64,000 nucleotides of DNA, from assembly GCA_024711325.1 (NCBI GenBank), contig JANJTC010000005.1, positions 248,001-312,000 of the forward strand, read 5' to 3'. Below the pieces are notes generated by a model. The model saw only the letters and a program-made list of their open reading frames with translations. It made no database searches and had not been told where the DNA came from. A program made the translations under genes and the position numbers. This DNA comes from Bacteriovoracaceae bacterium. GTDB taxonomy: Bacteria; Bdellovibrionota; Bacteriovoracia; Bacteriovoracales; Bacteriovoracaceae. Positions 1-9,110 of the stretch are shown here, in pieces (position 1 is the stretch's first letter; the number at the start of each line of letters is the position of its first letter).

Positions 1-1
1 G

Positions 2-907
2 GAAATTGTATATGGCATTATCCAGGATGCTTACTTAAAAGAAGACTACGCCAAAGTGGTCAAAATTTGGGAAGTTTATAAAGAGAAGTATGAGTCTAAA
101 GTGGCCAAGAACATCTATATGAACTTTGTTGTTTGTGATGCCTTCATTAAACTTGGACTTTATAAAAGTTATGATCGTGCCCTGGCGAGTTTTAAAAATG
201 TCCAGAATGAAGAAGCACGCACTTTTCCAGTGTGGGTTGAGCGTTTGAAGACAAATAATCTGGCCCAGATGATTGAAGAATTAAATCTTATCCGTTTGGT
301 AGCAGACGCCAATTGGCCTGAAGCTGAAGCCAAGTTGGCCTCTTATCCAGTGTCACTTAGGGACTCTTTGAACTACCCGTTCTACCGGGGATTGATTCAT
401 TTTAACCAGAAAAAGTACTCAGATTCGGTCTTAGAGTTTGAAAAAGTACTGGTAAAACAGAACCCTGCTAACCAGCTTACTCCACGACAAACTGCTGATC
501 TTTTAATGGGTTATGTGGAGTCTTTATACCAGTTAAAAGACCAGGAACGCTTCAAGACTGTGGTCCGGGCCCTGAACGATGATATAGGTCGCTCAAAGTC
601 GGCACCAATCTTGAATATCTCCGAGCGAATCAACTATCTCCTCATAGAAGCCTATGCGGGGGAGTCTAATCCTGAATGGAAGGAGCTCGAAGTGATGACA
701 AAGGCGTTCCGGGAAAAATATCAAAAATCTCCTTACACTGCACGAATTGGATACCTTTATGGGTTATCATTAATAAAGAATGCCAAGGTGCCAGAAGGGC
801 GTGAGGTATTTACGCTTTTAACGAATGATAAAGATGTTCCTTCTCATATTAAGGAAATGTGTAGAAGTGAATTGGCGACACTAGAATTGATAGAAAAAAA
901 ATTATAA
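2..907 (+). CDS. TPR-like helical repeat protein, 5' end outside window
   Basis: The reading frame is open from base 2, so the gene is cut by the left edge; the GTG at 56 is only an internal possible start. The visible 301 residues are helical, with tetratricopeptide-like pairs, for example FYRGLIHFNQKKYSDSVLEF and the following segment. No signal peptide or enzyme motif is visible. It ends 32 bases before the regulator gene that opens the flagellar cluster, on the same strand, so it may belong to that operon. TPR proteins usually act as scaffolds; a flagellar role is inferred from position only. Confidence 0.75.
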   Translation, partial: EIVYGIIQDAYLKEDYAKVVKIWEVYKEKYESKVAKNIYMNFVVCDAFIKLGLYKSYDRALASFKNVQNEEARTFPVWVERLKTNNLAQMIEELNLIRLVADANWPEAEAKLASYPVSLRDSLNYPFYRGLIHFNQKKYSDSVLEFEKVLVKQNPANQLTPRQTADLLMGYVESLYQLKDQERFKTVVRALNDDIGRSKSAPILNISERINYLLIEAYAGESNPEWKELEVMTKAFREKYQKSPYTARIGYLYGLSLIKNAKVPEGREVFTLLTNDKDVPSHIKEMCRSELATLELIEKKL

Positions 908-939
908 CGGAAACCAACTAACAACGGACAGGAGGTCTA

Positions 940-1881
940 ATGTTATCTCAAGGTTTAACACTTGTAGGCAATCACCCAAAATTCAACAACGCTCTTGAGA
1001 CTGCACGTAATGTTGCTGTCACTAAGACACCAGTTCTGATTTCAGGCGAAGCAGGCTCTGGAAAGAAGGCCCTGGGTGCGTACATCCACAACAATTCAGT
1101 GAGAAAAAATGCTCGTCTGGAAATCGTGGACTGTAGCTTTGATTCACAAACTGTTGAGAAGATCGTCCTTGGTTACCGAGATGATGAAACAGGCCGTTTC
1201 AATCGTGGTGTCCTGGAAGTTGCCAACGGTGGTACGGTAATATTTGCCAACATTGATGCACTGGATGAAAATTTCCAGAAACGCATCTATACTATCCTAC
1301 AAGAGCTGCCAGACTATGAGTTAGACGTCCGTATCCTTGCTACCACTTCGAAAAATCTCTCTAAGCTGGTCGGTGCAGGTAAGTTCTCACGCGCACTTTA
1401 TACTTACTTCAACGGGGCAACGATCGACATGATCGCCCTTCGTGAAAGAGGAACAGACGTGGAATTGATCGCTCGTCACTTCATTGAAGAATTCGCAGCT
1501 GAAAATGAAGCTGGTGATATCTCATTATGTGCTGAGGCTGCCCGCAAGCTGACTGACTACAACTGGAACAACAATCTTTCTGAACTTCGTTCTTTCATCC
1601 GTAAAACTCTCTCAAACATGGAAGGCTCAACACTTGACCTTCAGGCGATTGAGAACGGTGAGCGTAAGGTAGAATTCTCATCTCATGAAACAGATGAAGA
1701 TGGTCTTAAACTTATGTCTTTGAAAGATGCCGAAAAACTTCTTATCAAAAAAGCTCTGGTCTTCACTTCAGAAAATAGAACTCAGGCCGCAAAAATCCTG
1801 GGTGTTTCTATCCGTACTTTGAGAAACAAAATCAATGAGTACAGATCTGAAGGTGCCAGCTACTTTGTTAACTTACGCTAG
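940..1881 (+). CDS. NtrC-family (sigma-54 activator-like) regulator with degenerate AAA+ motifs
   Basis: 313 residues: a AAA+ domain (about 8-240) and a C-terminal Fis-type helix-turn-helix (260-302, RTQAAKILGVSIRTLRNKI). There is no N-terminal receiver domain. Walker A GEAGSGKK (36-43) is intact. The GAFTGA loop that contacts sigma-54 is absent (YRDDETGR at 79-86 occupies the place), Walker B reads VIFANID (100-106) without the Asp-Glu pair, and the arginine-finger segment reads FSRALYTYF. It sits directly ahead of flgB with a good AGGAGG ribosome site, so a flagellar regulatory role is likely. A normal ATP-hydrolysing sigma-54 activator is doubtful; a TyrR-like or purely DNA-binding role is possible. 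Confidence 0.85.
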   Translation: MLSQGLTLVGNHPKFNNALETARNVAVTKTPVLISGEAGSGKKALGAYIHNNSVRKNARLEIVDCSFDSQTVEKIVLGYRDDETGRFNRGVLEVANGGTVIFANIDALDENFQKRIYTILQELPDYELDVRILATTSKNLSKLVGAGKFSRALYTYFNGATIDMIALRERGTDVELIARHFIEEFAAENEAGDISLCAEAARKLTDYNWNNNLSELRSFIRKTLSNMEGSTLDLQAIENGERKVEFSSHETDEDGLKLMSLKDAEKLLIKKALVFTSENRTQAAKILGVSIRTLRNKINEYRSEGASYFVNLR

Positions 1882-1915
1882 TTTATTTTTAGTATAAATT
1901 GTTGGGGCCATCAGA

Positions 1916-2323
1916 ATGGATGTAAATGACAAAACATTAAAAGCATTAACGACGGCGTTGAATTTCCGTGAGATGCGCCAAGAGCTCATCTCATCTAACG
2001 TCGCCAATGCCAACACTCCGGGCTTTAAGGCCAAGAAGATGGATTTCGAAGAAGCGTTGGCACGTGCTTTGGATGTTGATGGTCAGATGCAGATGAATGT
2101 CATTGATGGACGACATCATACTGTAGGTAACGGTGGCTTCAATAATTTAGAACCTGAGATTTACGATAATCCAAACGGTGTGGTTTCAGAAAATGGAAAT
2201 ACCGTGGACGTGGAAGCTGAAATGGCAACCATGGCCGAAAACAAGCTGATGTACGATGCGCTTGTTCAGTTGATTAACAAAAAGATGGGTATCATGAAGT
2301 ACGCCATCAACTCTGAGAAGTAG
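1916..2323 (+). CDS. flgB: Flagellar proximal rod protein FlgB
   Basis: 135 residues, the usual FlgB length. The N-terminal rod/hook segment carries the family signature (ELISSNVANANTPGFKAKKM), and the C-terminal helix has the NKLMYDALVQLINKKM pattern. FlgB forms the proximal rod in the periplasm with FlgC, FlgF and FliE and is exported by the flagellar type III apparatus. It is followed 9 bases later by flgC. Confidence 0.97.
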   Translation: MDVNDKTLKALTTALNFREMRQELISSNVANANTPGFKAKKMDFEEALARALDVDGQMQMNVIDGRHHTVGNGGFNNLEPEIYDNPNGVVSENGNTVDVEAEMATMAENKLMYDALVQLINKKMGIMKYAINSEK

Positions 2324-2332
2324 GAATAAAGA

Positions 2333-2773
2333 ATGGATTTACTCTCATCTCTTAGAATCAGTTCCTCAGGTCTTGCGGCCCAAAGAAAGAGGATGGAAGC
2401 CCATTCTTCGAACATTGCAAACGCTCAGACCACCCGAACTGCTGAGGGCGGTCCTTACCGTCGTAAAGAAGTGGTCTTCGGATCTGAGCCGGCACGTGAA
2501 GCCTTTTCAGAAATTCTGGAAGGGGAGTTGGCGGAAAATGCCCAAACAGTGCATGCCACTGAAGTCGTGCATTCAGACAAAGTCATTTATAAACATGATC
2601 CAGCCCATCCTGATGCTAACTCTGAAGGATACGTGGCCATGCCTGACATCAATCCTATGGTTGAGATGGCGAACATGATTGAAGCTCAAAGAGCTTATGA
2701 ATCAAACGTAACAGCAATTAACACCACAAAACAGATGGCAATGAAAACATTAGAAATCGGAAGAGGTAACTAA
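2333..2773 (+). CDS. flgC: Flagellar proximal rod protein FlgC
   Basis: 146 residues. The N-terminus (SLRISSSGLAAQRKRMEAHS, then SNIANAQTTRT) and the C-terminal NPMVEMANMIEAQRAYESNV motif are typical of FlgC. It builds the rod with FlgB. The stop codon overlaps the fliE start by one base (TAATG), implying translational coupling. Confidence 0.97.
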   Translation: MDLLSSLRISSSGLAAQRKRMEAHSSNIANAQTTRTAEGGPYRRKEVVFGSEPAREAFSEILEGELAENAQTVHATEVVHSDKVIYKHDPAHPDANSEGYVAMPDINPMVEMANMIEAQRAYESNVTAINTTKQMAMKTLEIGRGN

Positions 2774-3132
2774 TGTCGATTAAAGATATTGCAGGTTTTC
2801 AACAAACTCTTGGGACCAATGATGCCCGAGGTTGGTCACGTAAGGTCGATAATGATTTTGGTGGTCAATTTGGGATTGAAACTCCGGGAGTGGGTGGAAC
2901 CTCAGAAAGTGGAAAAACTTTCGGTGAATTTTTACAGGATTCCATTGGTAAAGTGAATGCCCTTCAGCAGGACGCTAACGTTTCCATGGAAAAACTCGCA
3001 AGCGGCGAAAGCCAGAACTTGCATGAAACACTTTTAGCGGTAGAAAAAGCTGACATCGCTTTCCGAACCATGAATCAGGTTCGTACGAAAGTCATTGATG
3101 CTTACCGTGAAATCATGAAGATGCAGATCTAA
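2773..3132 (+). CDS. fliE: Flagellar hook-basal body protein FliE
   Basis: 119 residues. The C-terminal half matches FliE: SFGEFLQDS-like GKTFGEFLQDSIGKVNALQQ, then SGESQNLHETLLAVEKADIA and FRTMNQVRTKVIDAYREIMK. FliE links the MS ring to the rod. The N-terminal 45 residues are glycine-rich and less conserved. The start overlaps the flgC stop. Confidence 0.96.
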   Translation: MSIKDIAGFQQTLGTNDARGWSRKVDNDFGGQFGIETPGVGGTSESGKTFGEFLQDSIGKVNALQQDANVSMEKLASGESQNLHETLLAVEKADIAFRTMNQVRTKVIDAYREIMKMQI

Positions 3133-3171
3133 CTTAGGATGAGTTAGTGAACATAGAATCAGGAGGATTCT

Positions 3172-4860
3172 TTGAATAATTTCTTCGCGCAGACCATGCA
3201 AAACTTTGTCGATTTCTTCCGGTCACTCGATATGACCAGAAGACTTGGATTAATTGCTGTGGCCGGTCTCCTGGTCGCTACCATGACAGGAATTGTCGTC
3301 TGGTCAAGTAAGACAGATTACAAAGTCATGTACACCGATCTGACTAAAGATGATTCGGCCGTAATCGCCCGGATGCTTGAAGAAGGTAAAATTTCTTATC
3401 AAGTAAAAGATGATGGTAAAACCATCATGGTTCCGGAAGATCAGGTTGAAATCTGGCGTCTGGAAATTGCCAAGAAAGGGGTTAACTTCACCGGCACTGT
3501 CGGTTACGAAGTTTTCGATAAACAAGCCTTTGGAACAACCTCCTTTGTTCAAAAAATTAATAAGCAGAGGGCCCTTGAGGGAGAGTTGGTTAAAACCATC
3601 ATGCACCTTAAAGGCGTCACTCGCGCTCGTATACACTTATCTATCCCTGAGTCTTCTCCATTTGTCTCTGAGCGAAAGCCACCAAGTGCATCGATCGTTC
3701 TTGATATAGAGCGTGGTGTATCGATGACGAATGATGAAGTAAAAGGCATCCAGTCCCTCGTCAGTTCTTCGGTTGATGGTATGCGTTCTCATAATGTTGT
3801 TGTCATAGATTCTCGGGGTAAAAAGCTATCTGAGAACGATGGGGATAACATGTCTACGGAGACTGCTAACCGCATCGCTCTCGAGACCAAGTTAAACTCA
3901 CAATATGAAAAGAAAGTGGAAGAAATTCTTTCCCGTGTCATCGGTGAAGGTAAAGTCATTGCAAAAGTTGCTTTGAAAATGGATTTCACTGAAAAATTTG
4001 AAACTCAGACGACTTACGATTCAGAAAACGCAGCAGTGGTTTCTGAAGTTCGAAATGAACAGAAAATGGTAGGAGTAAGACCTTCTCCCCAAGGCATTCC
4101 GGGAGCTCGTTCTAATCTTCCGGGTGAAGCTCCACAGCCGGGCATTCCTGAAACCCGCAATGATGTGGATAAGTCGTTAGTTACGAGAAATATGGCGGTT
4201 CCAACTGTTGTGACCAAGTCTAAAAAACCCACGGCCGAAATCTCCAGCATGTCTGTGGCGGTAATGGTTGATGGTAAGAAAGTTCCGGTTCTGGATAAAG
4301 AGGGTGTTCCTCTGGTTAATGAAGACGGTGTTAACGTTACTAAGTATCAGGCCTGGTCTGAGGAAGAGCTTCAAAACTTCCAACAGATCGTCGGATCGTC
4401 TCTGGGAATTAATGTTGCCCGTGGTGATAAACTTGTCATTAAAAACATGGAATTTGCCAAAGAAGATCTGTCGGAAATGGAAGCTATCATGAGAGCGCGT
4501 GAGAACCGTGAGCTTATGAAAAATATCACAAAGTACCTCATGATCGGTGCTATAATTTCATTGTTCTTCTTCATGGTTGTTCGTCCTTTCATCCAGTGGC
4601 TTACCGAGAACTCGGTTGAATCGATTGAAGACTTCCTTCCTAAAACGATTGAAGAGCTGGAGAAGATTCAGGCCAATCAACGTCTGCCGGGTTTAGAGGA
4701 TGTTCTTCCATCCATGGAAGATAAACTTAACCCTGAGAAGATTGAAGGGAATATGCTGAGAGAGAAAATTATATCTCTGGTAGAAGCAAACCCTGGTAAG
4801 GCCGCCCAAGTGGTGCATGAAATGATCCACGTGGCAGATACACATAAAGAGATTGCGTAA
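3172..4860 (+). CDS. fliF: Flagellar MS-ring protein FliF
   Basis: 562 residues, normal length. It starts at TTG with AGGAGG eight bases upstream. A first membrane helix lies at about 24-45, followed by the periplasmic ring-building YscJ/FliF domains (YKVMYTDLTKDDSAVIARML onward). A proline-rich linker falls near 305-330, a second membrane helix near 450-470, and a cytoplasmic tail binds FliG. FliF forms the inner-membrane MS ring on which the switch and export gate assemble. Confidence 0.97.
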   Translation: MNNFFAQTMQNFVDFFRSLDMTRRLGLIAVAGLLVATMTGIVVWSSKTDYKVMYTDLTKDDSAVIARMLEEGKISYQVKDDGKTIMVPEDQVEIWRLEIAKKGVNFTGTVGYEVFDKQAFGTTSFVQKINKQRALEGELVKTIMHLKGVTRARIHLSIPESSPFVSERKPPSASIVLDIERGVSMTNDEVKGIQSLVSSSVDGMRSHNVVVIDSRGKKLSENDGDNMSTETANRIALETKLNSQYEKKVEEILSRVIGEGKVIAKVALKMDFTEKFETQTTYDSENAAVVSEVRNEQKMVGVRPSPQGIPGARSNLPGEAPQPGIPETRNDVDKSLVTRNMAVPTVVTKSKKPTAEISSMSVAVMVDGKKVPVLDKEGVPLVNEDGVNVTKYQAWSEEELQNFQQIVGSSLGINVARGDKLVIKNMEFAKEDLSEMEAIMRARENRELMKNITKYLMIGAIISLFFFMVVRPFIQWLTENSVESIEDFLPKTIEELEKIQANQRLPGLEDVLPSMEDKLNPEKIEGNMLREKIISLVEANPGKAAQVVHEMIHVADTHKEIA

Positions 4861-4873
4861 GTAGGAGTTGAGA

Positions 4874-5911
4874 GTGGCCGAAGATAACAAATCATTAGAA
4901 CCTGATGTGCAATATGCACTTCTATCAGGCCAGGAGAAGGCAGCAATCCTTCTTTCTGCCTTAGGTCCTACGACTACTAAGCTTATTTTTAAGCACATGA
5001 AAGACAATGATGTTAAACGCATGATTAACACCATGTCTTCACTTTCTAAATCTCCTATTTGGATGGTGAAAAAAGTTTTAGAAGAATTCTATTCCTCCAT
5101 TAATGAAGATTCAGAACTCTTGTTCTCAGAAAATAAAGGCCGTGATTTCATCCTTGGAACTCTGGGCGAAGACCGTGCCAAGCAGCTCCTGGGTCAGATT
5201 GTGGACGTGGGCCAGTCCAATACACTTGAATCGCTGGAACTGGTTGATACCAGAACTTTGGCGAACTTCCTTATCAATGAACATCCTCAGACCATCGCTT
5301 TAATCTGTGCCCATTTACCGGTTGAGAAAAAAGTCGATGTGCTCAGAAAACTTCCTGAAGGGCTTCAGGCAGAAGTGGTTCTTCGTGTGGCGAATCTCGA
5401 TTTCGTCTCTCCTGAACTTATCGCTCAATTGGATGATGTGCTTAAAACTGAACTTTCAACTCTTGGCTCAATCGATACTCAACAGCTTGGTGGTATCGAG
5501 CCTATCGCCGATATGCTCAATCTCATGGATAAAAACTCTGAGAAAAACATCATGGCCCGAGTTGAGGAAAAAGATCCTGAACTTGCTGAAGAAATCAGAA
5601 AACTTATGTTTGTCTTCGAAGATGTTATCTACGTTGACGATCGTGGTATTCAAGAGCTTCTTAAAATCGTGGATAACCAGAAACTTGTTATCTCGCTTAA
5701 AACAGCTCCTGATGATGTTAAGGCGAAGCTCTTCAAGAATATGTCCAACCGTGCTGCCACTCTTCTCAAAGAAGATCTGGATGCTATGGGACCGACCAAG
5801 ATTTCCGATGTGGAGAAAGCTCAGCAAGAAATTGTTCAGCAGCTTAAAGATCTGGAAGCTAAAGGCAAAGCGATTATTTCCCGCGGTGGAGAAGGCGACG
5901 CGTTCGTCTAA
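4874..5911 (+). CDS. fliG: Flagellar motor switch protein FliG
   Basis: 345 residues from GTG 4874. A TTG at 4868 is also in frame, but the AGGAG at 4863-4867 is six bases from the GTG and touches the TTG, so the GTG is preferred. Domains are the N-terminal FliF-binding region (SGQEKAAILLSALGPTTTKL), the middle domain (FLINEHPQTIALICAHLPVE) and the C-terminal torque domain with the charged EEIRKLMFVFEDVIYVDDRG helix. FliG couples stator passage to rotor rotation on the cytoplasmic face of the MS ring. Confidence 0.97.
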   Translation: MAEDNKSLEPDVQYALLSGQEKAAILLSALGPTTTKLIFKHMKDNDVKRMINTMSSLSKSPIWMVKKVLEEFYSSINEDSELLFSENKGRDFILGTLGEDRAKQLLGQIVDVGQSNTLESLELVDTRTLANFLINEHPQTIALICAHLPVEKKVDVLRKLPEGLQAEVVLRVANLDFVSPELIAQLDDVLKTELSTLGSIDTQQLGGIEPIADMLNLMDKNSEKNIMARVEEKDPELAEEIRKLMFVFEDVIYVDDRGIQELLKIVDNQKLVISLKTAPDDVKAKLFKNMSNRAATLLKEDLDAMGPTKISDVEKAQQEIVQQLKDLEAKGKAIISRGGEGDAFV

Positions 5912-5926
5912 AAGGTTTAGTGATAA

Positions 5927-6730
5927 ATGCAAAAGTACCGTACGGCCGAAATTAAAACCTTTGAATTCTCTGATCTTCAGGGAAGCCATGTCGTTTCCCA
6001 GACTCAGTTTCAGTCTTTTGAATTTAAAACCCTGAATGGAGAAACTGTAACGGCAGAAAAAGTTTCTGAAGAAGAGATCCGTTCAGAAAGAAAATTTGCT
6101 CAGAAAAATAATTTTAAAGTAGATGATATCGTCCGTGATTATCGCGGTTTGTCTCGTCAGGAACAAGCTGATTTGGAACAAAAGATTCAGGCCGAGGTGA
6201 CTCGTCGTCTGGAAACCGCCTATCAGGAAGCTTATACAGAAGGTCTTGAGAAAGGACGTGAGGAAGGCAAAGAAGCTGCTATGACGGAGTATCATGCGGC
6301 GATGGGACAAAAAGTAGAAGACTTTGGACAAGTGATCGCTCAGGTTCAGGGTCAAACGGATAAAGTTCTCGAAAAAAATCGCCTTGAAATTTATGACTTC
6401 GTGAAACGTTTCACGAAGTGGATCATCCTGAAAGAAATCAATGAAAAAGTCTATCTTGAAACACTTTTAGAAAAACTTATTCTGGAAATGAATGCCAGAA
6501 AAAATCTCATTATCAAAATCGGCAAGGCCAATTTTGCACAGATGCCGGAGATCATCCAGACTGTTGAGGCCCGATTGGGTCAGCTGAGTAATGTTCGTAT
6601 TGAAATTGTTCCGGAAATTAATCATCCGGGCATTATCCTGGAAAGTGAAAACGGCTTGACCGATGGATCAATGGAAGGTGTTTTTGAAAACATCGACAAG
6701 ATCTTCGAGCAGGTGACCAAACATGAGTGA
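5927..6730 (+). CDS. fliH: Flagellar export ATPase regulator FliH
   Basis: 267 residues. A central run rich in A/E/G at helix spacing (EAYTEGLEKGREEGKEAAM) is typical of FliH, followed by a C-terminal FliH/YscL domain (about 150-267). FliH binds FliI and tethers the ATPase complex to the export gate. The C-terminus overlaps the fliI start by 8 bases. Confidence 0.92.
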   Translation: MQKYRTAEIKTFEFSDLQGSHVVSQTQFQSFEFKTLNGETVTAEKVSEEEIRSERKFAQKNNFKVDDIVRDYRGLSRQEQADLEQKIQAEVTRRLETAYQEAYTEGLEKGREEGKEAAMTEYHAAMGQKVEDFGQVIAQVQGQTDKVLEKNRLEIYDFVKRFTKWIILKEINEKVYLETLLEKLILEMNARKNLIIKIGKANFAQMPEIIQTVEARLGQLSNVRIEIVPEINHPGIILESENGLTDGSMEGVFENIDKIFEQVTKHE

Positions 6731-8072
6731 TCTGAATCTCAATCAAATCCTTCGTCACATTGAAAATAAAGTTCCTTATGAAAAAATAGGTAAAATCCTC
6801 GGTTCCCGTGGAATGGTCTATGAGGCATCGGTTCCTCGTGCCGTTTTAGGATCCAATGTGGAGTTCGTGGCCGAAAATGGCGAGCGCTCCATGGGTGAAG
6901 TTGTGGCGATCCAGGGCCAGAATTGTATGGTCATGCCTTATAATGAAATCTCCGGCATTAACTCTGAAACAAAAATTCATCTAAAAGATATTGTGACTGA
7001 AATCCGAATCTCTCCCAACATGTTGGGGAGAGTGATCGATTTCCAGGGAAATCCCTTAGACAATAAAGGTCCAATAGAAGGCCCTTATGAGAAACGCTCA
7101 ATCTTCGGCGTGCCTCTTAACCCGCTTGATCGTCCACCGATCCGCGAACCACTGGATACTGGAATTAATTCCATCAATTGCTTCATTACCGCCGGTAAGG
7201 GTCAGCGTTTGGCCATCATGGCCGGTTCAGGTGTGGGTAAGTCAGTTCTAATGGGTATGATCGCCAGAAACACCAACGCTGACATTAACGTCATTGCCCT
7301 AATCGGTGAACGAGGTCGCGAGGTTTTAGAATTCATTCAATCAGATCTGGGAGAAGAAGGCCTTAAACGCTCAGTCGTGGTTTGTGCTACTTCCGATACT
7401 TCTGCTCTTATTCGTATGAAGGCCGCTTACACTGCAACCACCATCGCTGAATTTTTCCGTGACCAGGGTCACGATATTCTCCTCATGATGGATTCCATCA
7501 CACGTTTTGCCATGGCCAACCGTGAGATCGCTCTCTCCACCGGTGAACCTCCAGGACAAAAAGGTTACACTCCAAGTGTGTTCGCTAAATTACCAAAACT
7601 CATGGAACGCGCTGGTACCAAAAAAGGTGCTGGCTCCATTACTGGAATCTACACCGTCTTAGTTGAAGGTGGCGACATGGATGAACCCATCGCCGATGCC
7701 GTTCGAGGTATCTCCGACGGTCACATCGTTTTATCCCGTCAACTGGCCGCCCGAAACCATTATCCGGCGATTGATGTCCTGGCCTCGATTTCGCGGGTCA
7801 TGCCCAAAGTTTCAAGTAAAGAACATAAGATCGTGGCTTCCCACTTACGAGATCTTCTGGCGGCCTACAAAGAGTCTGAAGACCTGATCACCGTAGGTGC
7901 TTATGCCCGAGGCTCAAATCCCAAAGTGGATAAGGCGATTGTCATTTACGATGACTTGATTAATCTTCTCCGGCAACAAGTTGAAGAGTCTTATACAATC
8001 GAAGAACTCTTTGATCGGATGCTTGAGATCGCCCGCAAAGCAGAGCAGGCGACTGATCCAAATTTTAGATAA
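6723..8072 (+). CDS. fliI: Flagellum-specific export ATPase FliI
   Basis: 449 residues, typical length. Walker A GSGVGKS lies at 168-174; the Walker B strand DILLMMDSITR and the GEPPGQKGYTPSVF segment follow. It is a rotary-type F1-beta-like ATPase that energises loading of export substrates together with FliH and FliJ. It is translationally coupled to fliH and followed two bases later by fliJ. Confidence 0.97.
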   Translation: MSDLNLNQILRHIENKVPYEKIGKILGSRGMVYEASVPRAVLGSNVEFVAENGERSMGEVVAIQGQNCMVMPYNEISGINSETKIHLKDIVTEIRISPNMLGRVIDFQGNPLDNKGPIEGPYEKRSIFGVPLNPLDRPPIREPLDTGINSINCFITAGKGQRLAIMAGSGVGKSVLMGMIARNTNADINVIALIGERGREVLEFIQSDLGEEGLKRSVVVCATSDTSALIRMKAAYTATTIAEFFRDQGHDILLMMDSITRFAMANREIALSTGEPPGQKGYTPSVFAKLPKLMERAGTKKGAGSITGIYTVLVEGGDMDEPIADAVRGISDGHIVLSRQLAARNHYPAIDVLASISRVMPKVSSKEHKIVASHLRDLLAAYKESEDLITVGAYARGSNPKVDKAIVIYDDLINLLRQQVEESYTIEELFDRMLEIARKAEQATDPNFR

Positions 8073-8074
8073 GC

Positions 8075-8524
8075 ATGAAGAAATATTCCTTCCGGCTTGA
8101 ACCGGTACTAAAACTTAGAAAGCTCAAAGAAGAAAACTGCCGACTGGAGCTGGGGCAACTCCTGTCCCAACTTAACCAGATCGAAGATCAACTTAAGCAC
8201 GACAGAAGTGAGATTGAGAACTACTATAAGATCCAGGAAGGCTCTCTCAAGACCGGAGTACGGGCCGGTCAACTGCAGGCCTTCCCCATGCTGATCGCAG
8301 GCAAAGACCGCAATATCGAACTTCTCCTGCGAGACAAGACAAAACAAGAAGCCCTGGTTGCCGAAAAAAAGCAGGAACTGGCCCAACTCCGAGGTGATCT
8401 GAAGGTGATGGAAAACCTAAAAGAAAAAAACTACGACGAGTACCGCAAGGCCTACAACAAAGAAGTGGATCAGAAAGTTGAAGAACAAACTCAGAACTGG
8501 CTACTGAATAAGGAAAAAAGATGA
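8075..8524 (+). CDS. fliJ: Flagellar export chaperone FliJ
   Basis: 149 residues, almost entirely coiled coil. It begins KKYSFRLEPVLKLRKLKEE, the classic FliJ opening, and keeps heptads to the end. FliJ is the central stalk of the export ATPase. The sequence is weakly conserved, so the call also rests on its place after fliI. It overlaps the next start by four bases. Confidence 0.92.
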   Translation: MKKYSFRLEPVLKLRKLKEENCRLELGQLLSQLNQIEDQLKHDRSEIENYYKIQEGSLKTGVRAGQLQAFPMLIAGKDRNIELLLRDKTKQEALVAEKKQELAQLRGDLKVMENLKEKNYDEYRKAYNKEVDQKVEEQTQNWLLNKEKR

Positions 8525-9045
8525 AAACATTACTCTCACTCATGCTGGTTTTCTCCACTGCTTCCGCCATGGCCGCCAAGACCTATACCGAAGAAGAATT
8601 CATCAAGCAACTCAACGAAGAAGTCAAAAAACGCGTCGATTCCATCAAAAACCAATCCGTCTCCGAACTGACCCGCGAACTGCTGGACAAAGAAGAGAAG
8701 CTAAAACTCCGCGAACTAGAATTGCAAAAGCTCCAGGACTCCCTGAAAGTCTCCGAAACTGACATCGCCAAAAGATACTCCGACCTCTCTCAAAAACAAA
8801 AAAACTTCATCGGCTGCGTAGAAAAAAACGAAGATGAAGGCAAGGCGAGGATTGGGCAATTGGTTGAGATGGTTTCTAACATGAAGCCTCAGAAAGCGGC
8901 AGAAGTTCTGTCAGTTCAGGATTCTGAAATTGCAGTTAAGATTCTTCAGATGATTGATGCGAAGAAGGCATCTAAGATTTTTAACTTCATGGATAAAGAA
9001 GTTTCAGCGAAGCTGCAGAAGCAGTATCTTTTGATGAAGAAATAG
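8521..9045 (+). CDS. MotE-like exported flagellar protein
   Basis: 174 residues with a signal peptide (MKTLLSLMLVFSTASAMAA), a long coiled coil (about 25-105) and a C-terminal MgtE-N-like segment (KPQKAAEVLSVQDSEIAVKI). This architecture matches MotE-type proteins, periplasmic partners of the flagellar stator/motor found beside fliJ in many genomes. Overlap with fliJ supports membership of the flagellar operon. The exact partner here is unknown. Confidence 0.8.
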   Translation: MKTLLSLMLVFSTASAMAAKTYTEEEFIKQLNEEVKKRVDSIKNQSVSELTRELLDKEEKLKLRELELQKLQDSLKVSETDIAKRYSDLSQKQKNFIGCVEKNEDEGKARIGQLVEMVSNMKPQKAAEVLSVQDSEIAVKILQMIDAKKASKIFNFMDKEVSAKLQKQYLLMKK

Positions 9046-9078
9046 TGCATAAATCTCGAATAGTAATATGAGATTGGA

Positions 9079-9098
9079 GATAACTAAAATTAGTTATC
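9079..9098. other. Inverted repeat between convergent genes
   Basis: GATAACTA at 9079-9086 pairs with TAGTTATC at 9091-9098, with a four-base loop. It lies between the convergent MotE-like gene and the PKD/lipase-like gene. No T-run follows on either strand, so it is at best a weak terminator. Confidence 0.35.
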
Positions 9099-9110
9099 CC
9101 CATAGTTTCT

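Noticed and set aside
5307-6035. Long plus-strand frame across fliG/fliH
   Set aside because: It overlaps conserved fliG in another frame, is rich in L/S/W/K as expected of a shifted frame, and has no recognisable domain.
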